A stretch of DNA of 64,000 nt from Thiobacillus denitrificans (GTDB lineage Bacteria > Pseudomonadota > Gammaproteobacteria > Burkholderiales > Thiobacillaceae), in assembly GCA_020723405.1 (NCBI GenBank), contig DYIY01000010.1, forward strand, positions 106,663 through 170,662. The letters run 5' to 3'. Below, one piece after another: positions 54,815 through 64,000 of the stretch. The translations under genes and the position numbers were made by a program. Below the pieces are notes generated by a model that did no database searches, had not been told where the DNA came from, and saw only the letters and a list, made by a program, of their open reading frames with translations. Each line of letters starts with the position of its first letter. The stretch's first letter is position 1.

Positions 54815-55699
54815 ATGAACGCTCCCGCCGCTACTGCGACTCTGGGCATGGCGTTGCGCCAGTGGTGGCCGATCCTGGTCGGCCTCCTGGTGCTCTACGT
54901 GCCCACCTACCTGGACCTGGCCAACGGGCTGTGGAATACCGAAGAGCAGGCCCATGGCCCCATCGTCCTGATGGTCACCCTGTATCTGCTGTGGACCCGC
55001 CGGGATGTCTTCCTGGAGCCTTCACCGTCGTCCGTCGCGCCCCGGCCAGTGGCCGGCTGGGTCCTGCTGGTGTTCGGCCTGCTGCTCTATGCCCTGGGCC
55101 GCTCCCAGGAAATCCTGCTGTTCGAGGTGGGTTCCCAGATCCCGGTTCTCCTCGGCGTGCTGCTCATCACCCTGGGCACGGCGCCGGTCAAGGCCCTGTG
55201 GTTCGCCCTGTTCTTCCTGCTGTTCATGGTGCCTCTGCCCGGCTTCGTGGTGGATGCCGCCACCGGACCTCTGAAGCAGAACGTCTCGGTGATCGCCGAA
55301 TACGTGCTCTATGCCGCCAGCTATCCCGTGGCGCGCAGCGGGGTGACCCTCACCGTGGGGCCCTACCAGTTGCTGGTGGCCGATGCCTGCTCGGGCCTCC
55401 ATTCCATGTTCAGCCTGTCGGCCATGGGCCTGCTCTACCTCTATCTCATGGGCTACCGGGACTGGCTGCGCAACGGGCTCCTCATTGCCAGCATCCTGCC
55501 CATCGCCTTCTTTGCCAACGTGGTGCGGGTGATGATCCTGGTGCTCGTCACCTATCACCTGGGCGACGAAGCCGGCCAAGGCTTCCTGCACGGTTTTGCC
55601 GGGGTCCTGCTGTTCGTGGTGGCCCTGCTGCTGCTTTTCGCCCTGGACTGGTTCATCGGGCTGTTCCGCAAATCCCACACCAACGAGAACATGACATGA
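54815..55699 (+). CDS. xrtB: Exosortase B
   Basis: Polytopic transpeptidase of the EPS/PEP-CTERM system, 294 residues with about eight helices. The catalytic triad of exosortases is visible: Cys in VADACSGLHSMFSLSAMG, Arg in FFANVVRVMILVLVTY, and His in FLHGFAG. The residue pattern and neighbours (epsE-F-G just upstream) identify type B. EpsI, usually found next to xrtB, is absent; the stop overlaps a DHH phosphoesterase gene by ATGA (55696-55699). No PEP-CTERM substrate gene is in the window. Confidence 0.94.
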   Translation: MNAPAATATLGMALRQWWPILVGLLVLYVPTYLDLANGLWNTEEQAHGPIVLMVTLYLLWTRRDVFLEPSPSSVAPRPVAGWVLLVFGLLLYALGRSQEILLFEVGSQIPVLLGVLLITLGTAPVKALWFALFFLLFMVPLPGFVVDAATGPLKQNVSVIAEYVLYAASYPVARSGVTLTVGPYQLLVADACSGLHSMFSLSAMGLLYLYLMGYRDWLRNGLLIASILPIAFFANVVRVMILVLVTYHLGDEAGQGFLHGFAGVLLFVVALLLLFALDWFIGLFRKSHTNENMT

Positions 55700-56655
55700 T
55701 TTTTGACGCTTTCAATGGCGATGCCGACGGCCTGTGCGCCCTGCATCAGATGCGCCTGGCCCACCCCTGCGAGTCCACCCTGGTCACCGGGGTGAAGCGT
55801 GACATCGGCCTGCTCAAGCAGATCGACGCCCAGGCCGGCGATGAAATCCTGGCCCTGGACATCGCCGTGGAGAAGAACGCCGTCCCCCTGGCCGCCCTGC
55901 TCGGCAAGGGCGTGAAAGTGCGCTGGTTCGACCACCACGCCCCCGGCGAACTGCCCGACCATCCCAACTTCCAGGCCACCATCGACACCGCCGCCGACGT
56001 CTGCACCAGCCTGCTGGTTGACCGCTTCCTGAATGGTGCCCAGCGGCCCTGGGCCGTGGCCGCCGCCTTCGGCGACAACCTCCACGACGCCGCCCGGCGG
56101 GCCGCCGAGCCTCTGGGCTACGACGCCGGCCAGCTCGACGCTCTGCGGGAACTGGGGGAGTGCCTCAACTACAACGGCTACGGCGACAGCCTGGCGGATC
56201 TGCATTTCCACCCCGCCGACCTGTACCGGGCCCTGCACCCCTATGCCGATCCCTTCGCCTTCATCGCCGAATCGGCCCAGTTCAAGACCCTGCGCGATGG
56301 TTACCGGCAGGACATGGAACTGGCCAAGGCCGTGCAAGCCGCCGAGGTGCGTCCCTCCGGCGCCGTGTTCATCCTGCCCGACGCCCCCTGGGCGCGGCGG
56401 GTGTCCGGGGTGTACGCCAACGATCTGGCCAGCGCCCATCCCCAGCGGGCCCACGCCATGCTGAGCCGTTCCCCCAAGGGCCACTACGTGGTCAGCGTGC
56501 GTGCCCCCCTGAACAACAAGAGCGGTGCCGACGAACTGTGCAAGCAGTTCGAAACCGGCGGCGGGCGCAAGGCCGCGGCGGGCATTAACGTGCTGCCGGA
56601 AGACCGCATCCCCGCTTTCATCGCCGCCTTCTACCAAGCCTACCCGGGCGCCTGA
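55696..56655 (+). CDS. DHH/DHHA1-domain phosphoesterase
   Basis: 319 residues. N-terminal DHH domain: FDAFNGDADGLCALHQM (DxD metal site), LALDIAVEKN, VRWFDHHAP (the DHH signature). The C-terminal DHHA1 domain shows the nucleotide-binding GGGRKAAAGINV. Relatives include NrnA, which degrades nano-RNA and pAp (3'-phosphoadenosine 5'-phosphate). It is coupled to xrtB by an ATGA overlap and followed after 39 bp by the APS kinase fusion. pAp hydrolysis is a hypothesis drawn from that neighbourhood. Confidence 0.85.
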   Translation: MIFDAFNGDADGLCALHQMRLAHPCESTLVTGVKRDIGLLKQIDAQAGDEILALDIAVEKNAVPLAALLGKGVKVRWFDHHAPGELPDHPNFQATIDTAADVCTSLLVDRFLNGAQRPWAVAAAFGDNLHDAARRAAEPLGYDAGQLDALRELGECLNYNGYGDSLADLHFHPADLYRALHPYADPFAFIAESAQFKTLRDGYRQDMELAKAVQAAEVRPSGAVFILPDAPWARRVSGVYANDLASAHPQRAHAMLSRSPKGHYVVSVRAPLNNKSGADELCKQFETGGGRKAAAGINVLPEDRIPAFIAAFYQAYPGA

Positions 56656-56694
56656 CGGCGTCCTGAACCCGACACCGAGCCAGAGAGCCCCACG

Positions 56695-58389
56695 ATGGAT
56701 ACCCTGATCACCCCCTACGGCGACACCCTCAAGTCCCTGATGGTGGATGCCGAGCGCGCCACCCAGATCCGCCTGGAAACCCGGGAGATGGCCTCCCTGG
56801 ATCTGGACGGCAGCCAGATGTGCATGTTGGAACTGCTGCTCAACGGCGCCTTGTCCCCCCTGGAGGGCTACATGGACAAGGCCACCATGCACAGTGTGCT
56901 GACCGGGCTCAAGCTGCCCGATGGCCGTTTCTGGCCCCTGCCGGTCACCCTGGCCCTGGGTGAAAAGGCCGCCGCCAGCCTGGCGCCGGGCCAGGTGGTG
57001 GCGTTGCGCGACGCCGAGGGCTTCATGCCCGCCATACTCCACGTCAGCGAAGTCTGGGCAGCGGATCCGGAGGCCGAGCAGCGTCTGGCGGAGAGCGCCG
57101 GCCTGCCCCTGGTGGCCCCCCTGGCCCAGGCGGGGATGTTCTACGTGGCAGGCCGCCTGGAAGGCGTGGCCCTGCCCCCCCGCCATGATTTTCTCGACCT
57201 GCGCCTGACCCCGGCCCAGGTGCGCGAACAGTTCCAGCGCCGCGGCTGGCGCAAGGTGCTGTCCTACCAGCCCTCCCAGCCCATGCACCGGCCCCATTAC
57301 GAGTTCGTCCTGCGTTCGGCGGTCCAGTTCCAGTCCAACCTGCTGATCCACCCGGTCGCCGGTTCCGACCCGGTCATCGAGCCTGCCCATTTCGCCCTGG
57401 TCCGCTCCTGCCAGGCCATCATGCCCCGCTTCCCGGCGGTGACCAGCATGATCGCCCTCAACCCCATGATGCCCATGGTGTCCGGCCCCCGGGAAGCCTG
57501 GGCCAAGGCCATCGTGGCACGCAATTACGGCTGCTCCCATCTGGTCATCGGCGGTGAAACCCCCATGGCCGGCGACTTCCGCAGGGGCGAAGACGTCACC
57601 GGCCTGGATACCATGCTGCCCGAGGCCGCCCTGGCCGAACTGGGCGTGAAGCTCATCGGTTTCCCGCGCATGGTCTACCTGGAGGACCGGGACGAGTACC
57701 TGCCGGAAGCCGAGGCTCCCGAGGGCGCCCGCACCCAGGCCATGAGCGGCGAGGAATTGGCCCGCCGCCTCATGCTGGGCCTCAAGGTGCCCGACTGGTT
57801 CACGTATCCGGAAGTGCTGGACGAGATGCGCAAGGCCTGGCCGCCCCGGGCCCGCCAGGGATTCACCGTGTTCTTCACCGGCCTGTCCGGGGCCGGCAAG
57901 TCCACCATCGCCCGGGCCCTCACCGTGAAGCTCATGGAAATGGACGGCCGCCGGGTCACCCTGCTGGACGGCGACATCGTCCGCCGCCACCTGTCTTCCG
58001 AACTGGGTTTCTCCAAGGCCCACCGGGACATCAACATCCGCCGCATTGGCTACGTGGCCAGCGAGATCACCAAGCATGGCGGCATCGCCATCTGCGCCCC
58101 CATCGCCCCCTACACCGCCACCCGCCGGGCAGTGCGGGACATGATCGAGACCTGGGGCGGGTTCGTGGAGATCCACGTGGCCACCTCGGTGGCGGTGTGC
58201 GAGAGCCGGGACCGCAAGGGCCTGTACGCCAAGGCCAGGGCCGGCCTGATTCCCGAGTTCACCGGGGTGTCCGACCCCTACGAGGTGCCGGAAAATCCCG
58301 AACTGGCCATCGACACGGCCCAATGCAGCGTGGAAGAAGCGGTGCAGACCATCGTCCTCAAACTGGAGCACGAGGGCTACCTGCGCTGA
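56695..58389 (+). CDS. Fused ATP sulfurylase-like / APS kinase protein with degenerate sulfurylase motifs
   Basis: 564 residues annotated by homology as bifunctional sulfate adenylyltransferase/adenylylsulfate kinase. The C-terminal APS kinase domain (from about residue 390) is complete: FFTGLSGAGKSTIARAL (P-loop), LLDGDIVRRHLSSELGFSKA and APIAPYTATRR. In the N-terminal sulfurylase domain HRPH keeps the HxxH motif. The QTRN motif reads QPSQ, the GRDHAG motif reads GGETPM, and an Arg before GPREA is Pro (MMPMVSGPREA). It may therefore make PAPS from APS without activating sulfate itself. It follows the DHH gene on the same strand. Confidence 0.88.
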   Translation: MDTLITPYGDTLKSLMVDAERATQIRLETREMASLDLDGSQMCMLELLLNGALSPLEGYMDKATMHSVLTGLKLPDGRFWPLPVTLALGEKAAASLAPGQVVALRDAEGFMPAILHVSEVWAADPEAEQRLAESAGLPLVAPLAQAGMFYVAGRLEGVALPPRHDFLDLRLTPAQVREQFQRRGWRKVLSYQPSQPMHRPHYEFVLRSAVQFQSNLLIHPVAGSDPVIEPAHFALVRSCQAIMPRFPAVTSMIALNPMMPMVSGPREAWAKAIVARNYGCSHLVIGGETPMAGDFRRGEDVTGLDTMLPEAALAELGVKLIGFPRMVYLEDRDEYLPEAEAPEGARTQAMSGEELARRLMLGLKVPDWFTYPEVLDEMRKAWPPRARQGFTVFFTGLSGAGKSTIARALTVKLMEMDGRRVTLLDGDIVRRHLSSELGFSKAHRDINIRRIGYVASEITKHGGIAICAPIAPYTATRRAVRDMIETWGGFVEIHVATSVAVCESRDRKGLYAKARAGLIPEFTGVSDPYEVPENPELAIDTAQCSVEEAVQTIVLKLEHEGYLR

Positions 58390-58426
58390 ATCGCCTCCGC
58401 CTCCGCCCCCGGCCCGCCGGGGGTGA

Positions 58427-60969
<2,543 letters not shown>

Positions 60970-60994
60970 GAGGGTGGCCAACAGCCGCCCGTGA

Positions 60995-62296
<1,302 letters not shown>

Positions 62297-62297
62297 G

Positions 62298-62603
62298 ATG
62301 CGCGGGCTGGCCTGGACCCTGGCGGTGTTGATCCTGCTGCTCCAATACCCCCTCTGGGTGGGCAAGGGTAGCTGGCTCCGGGTGTGGGAACTGGAGCGGG
62401 AGATATCCGCTCAGAAGACCGCCAACCAGGCCCTGGAGGCCCGCAACATCCAACTGGCCGCCGAGGCCCGGGACCTGCACGCGGGCTACGACGCCCTGGA
62501 GGAACGGGCCCGCTTCGAACTGGGCATGGTACGGACCCGGGAAGTGTTCTTCCACGTCATGGAATCCGCCAGCCCCCACACCACGGAGATCGTGCGTCCA
62601 TGA
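62298..62603 (+). CDS. ftsB: Cell division protein FtsB
   Basis: Small divisome protein, 101 residues: one TM helix (about 4-20, LAWTLAVLILLLQYPLW), then a coiled coil (LEREISAQKTANQALEARN) and the family motif EERARFELGMVRTREVFF. It connects FtsQ and FtsL in the periplasm. Its start lies 1 bp after the eno stop and its end overlaps the next gene by ATGA. Confidence 0.95.
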   Translation: MRGLAWTLAVLILLLQYPLWVGKGSWLRVWELEREISAQKTANQALEARNIQLAAEARDLHAGYDALEERARFELGMVRTREVFFHVMESASPHTTEIVRP

Positions 62604-63937
62604 TGACCACGCTGCAGATCGTCCTGGCCATCGTCGGCATCAGCCTGATCGCCATCATCGTCATCTACAACGTCCTCCAGGAGCGCAAGTTCCGCAAGGA
62701 GGCGGATCGTATGTTCTCCCAGAAGCGGGACGACATCATGCTGGGTGAGTCGGTCCGCAGCGAAGCCACCCTGCGGCGCAGCGAAACCCACATCCAACTC
62801 AACGACGATGCCTCCCACGCCCGGGAAGCCAGGCAGGCCGTGGACCAGGCCGAGGCGGCCCTGCCGGTCGTGGGTTTCGACGAACCCAACCGCAGCGACT
62901 CCACCCGGGCCAAGCCCGTCGGCGGGTCCATCCTGACCTTCCTGGAACCCGTCGCCGCAGAGCCGGCTCCCCCCATTCCCGCCCCCCAGGCCACCCCCGT
63001 TGCGGCGCCCATGCCTGAGCCCGCCGTCCAGGCCGTCGCGCCTCCACCCCGGCCTGCTGCCCCGGTGCCGCCGCCTGCATTCCTCATGGAAGACGAGCAC
63101 GAAGAGGCGGCTCCGGCGCCCCGGGCCAGCAACCTGGATGCGGCCACGGAGTACATCGCCCGGCTCAAGTTCAGTGCTCCCACCCTGGCCAATTTCGGAC
63201 CCGTGCTGTCCACCCTGCGGCGTATCGGCAAACCGGTGCGGGTCTTCGGGCAGCGGCCGGACGGTGCCTGGGAAGCCCTGAGCAGCCACCCGCGCAACAC
63301 CTATGCCCAGGTGGAATTCGGTTTGCAGATGGCGGATCGGGGTGGCGCCCTGTCCCGGGACCAACTGGATGCCTTCTGCCGGGCCCTGTACGAATTCACC
63401 GCCGAGGAGGGGGGGGCTGTCACCTGCCCGGACAAGGATGCCACCCTGGCCGCCGCCCGGGACCTGGATCTGTTCTGCATGGGTGTGGACGTGCTGATCG
63501 GCCTCAACGTGGTATCCGCCGACAGCCGGCCCTTCACCAGCGAGGCCATGCACGGCCTGGCCCAGGAAGCCCGGCTGGCCCTGGAGCCGGACGGCACCTT
63601 CCAGGCCCGGGACGATTTCGGCCACGTGCTGTTCACCCTGGCCAATCAGGAAGAGGCGCCTTTCCCCCGGGACGGCCGGGGCCTCACCACCCATGGCGTG
63701 ACACTCCTCTTCGACGTGCCCCGGGTGGCCGATGGTCTGGTCGTGTTCGACCGCATGACCCGCCTGGGCCAGGACCTGGCCTGGCGCCTGGAAGGCCGCC
63801 TGGTGGACGACAACAGCCGGGCCGTGAACGACGACAGCCTGAACCGGGACCGGGCCCGCCTGGCCCAGTATTACGCCACCATGGAAGCCCGGGGCATTCC
63901 GGCCGGTGGCGAGCGGGCGCTGCGTCTGTTCGTCTGA
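62600..63937 (+). CDS. zipA: ZipA-like cell division protein
   Basis: 445 residues from the ATG at 62600 (62603 is possible). An N-terminal TM (LQIVLAIVGISLIAIIVIY) is followed by a charged segment, a Pro/Ala-rich linker (about 115-165), and a C-terminal ZipA_C-type domain with THGVTLLFDVPRV and LAWRLEGRLVDDNSR. ZipA anchors FtsZ to the membrane in gammaproteobacteria; betaproteobacterial relatives are less studied and often lie before ligA, which would be just beyond this window. Confidence 0.82.
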   Translation: MMTTLQIVLAIVGISLIAIIVIYNVLQERKFRKEADRMFSQKRDDIMLGESVRSEATLRRSETHIQLNDDASHAREARQAVDQAEAALPVVGFDEPNRSDSTRAKPVGGSILTFLEPVAAEPAPPIPAPQATPVAAPMPEPAVQAVAPPPRPAAPVPPPAFLMEDEHEEAAPAPRASNLDAATEYIARLKFSAPTLANFGPVLSTLRRIGKPVRVFGQRPDGAWEALSSHPRNTYAQVEFGLQMADRGGALSRDQLDAFCRALYEFTAEEGGAVTCPDKDATLAAARDLDLFCMGVDVLIGLNVVSADSRPFTSEAMHGLAQEARLALEPDGTFQARDDFGHVLFTLANQEEAPFPRDGRGLTTHGVTLLFDVPRVADGLVVFDRMTRLGQDLAWRLEGRLVDDNSRAVNDDSLNRDRARLAQYYATMEARGIPAGGERALRLFV

Positions 63938-63945
63938 AGCGCGGC

Positions 63946-64000
63946 GAGGAGTGAGGAGTGAGGAGTGAGGAGTGAGGAGTGAGGAGTGAGGAGTGAGGAG
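63946..64000. repeat. 7-bp tandem repeat GAGGAGT, running off the window
   Basis: Seven full units (63946-63994) and six bases of an eighth are identical and run to the end of the sequence. It starts 8 bp after the zipA-like gene. A single inverted pair of the same unit occurs at 12598-12668. Confidence 0.95.

Noticed and set aside
63946..64000. CRISPR array
   Set aside because: Units are 7 bp, contiguous and lack spacers; this is a simple tandem repeat.

Overview
The window is about 64 kb of GC-rich DNA (roughly two thirds G+C by eye) from a sulfur-oxidising betaproteobacterium of the Thiobacillus/Sulfuritalea/Nitrosomonadales type. That placement is inferred from gene content: a sulfur-oxidation dsr operon with dsrEFH, dsrL and dsrN, an exosortase-B exopolysaccharide cluster, and the pyrG-kdsA-eno-ftsB order. 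The species cannot be named from this sequence alone.

Region 1 (2-14126) is a dsr sulfur-oxidation locus on the + strand: dsrA (5' end missing), B, E, F, H, C, M, K, L, J, O, P, a strong two-way terminator, then dsrN, dsrR and cysG. DsrEFH and DsrC pass persulfide sulfur to the reverse sulfite reductase DsrAB. DsrL exchanges electrons with pyridine nucleotide, and DsrMKJOP links DsrC oxidation to the membrane. CysG, DsrN and probably DsrR serve siroheme/siroamide and Fe-S maturation. Four of the longer gaps inside the operon each hold a GC-rich hairpin.

Region 2 (14310-25200) holds aroB-dgt, a sensor kinase with a sigma54 activator, an unaccompanied RND transporter on the minus strand divergent from two secreted SRPBCC proteins, a lipoprotein, and an EEP-nuclease/cardiolipin synthase pair (ybhP-clsB type). 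Region 3 (26411-34456) is accessory: a large patatin-like lipase overlapping an M20-type hydrolase that seems to lack one metal site, an SGNH hydrolase, a protein of unknown function, a lipoprotein and a methyltransferase, all on the minus strand.

Region 4 (34535-43486, minus strand) has an HD-GYP response regulator translationally coupled to a 1427-residue hybrid kinase, a secreted glutaredoxin-like protein, and a GT2 / VTT membrane protein / GT39 operon for lipid-linked sugar transfer. A tRNA-Ser(GGA) and a TsdA-like dihaem cytochrome c follow, then bcp-phoH.

Region 5 (47285-56655) is an exosortase-B exopolysaccharide cluster: epsD, a CAAX-protease relative, an EpsL-type barrel, epsB, epsE, epsF, epsG, xrtB and a DHH/DHHA1 phosphoesterase. 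A fused ATP sulfurylase/APS kinase (56695-58389) follows; its sulfurylase half lacks the canonical catalytic motifs while its kinase P-loop is intact. Region 6 is housekeeping: pyrG, kdsA, eno, ftsB, zipA-like. The window ends inside a 7-bp tandem repeat.

The most unusual points are the degenerate sulfurylase fused to an intact APS kinase beside a possible pAp phosphatase and the EPS genes, the apparently one-site M20 enzyme, the Gly/Cys-rich tail on DsrR, and the hairpins through the dsr operon.
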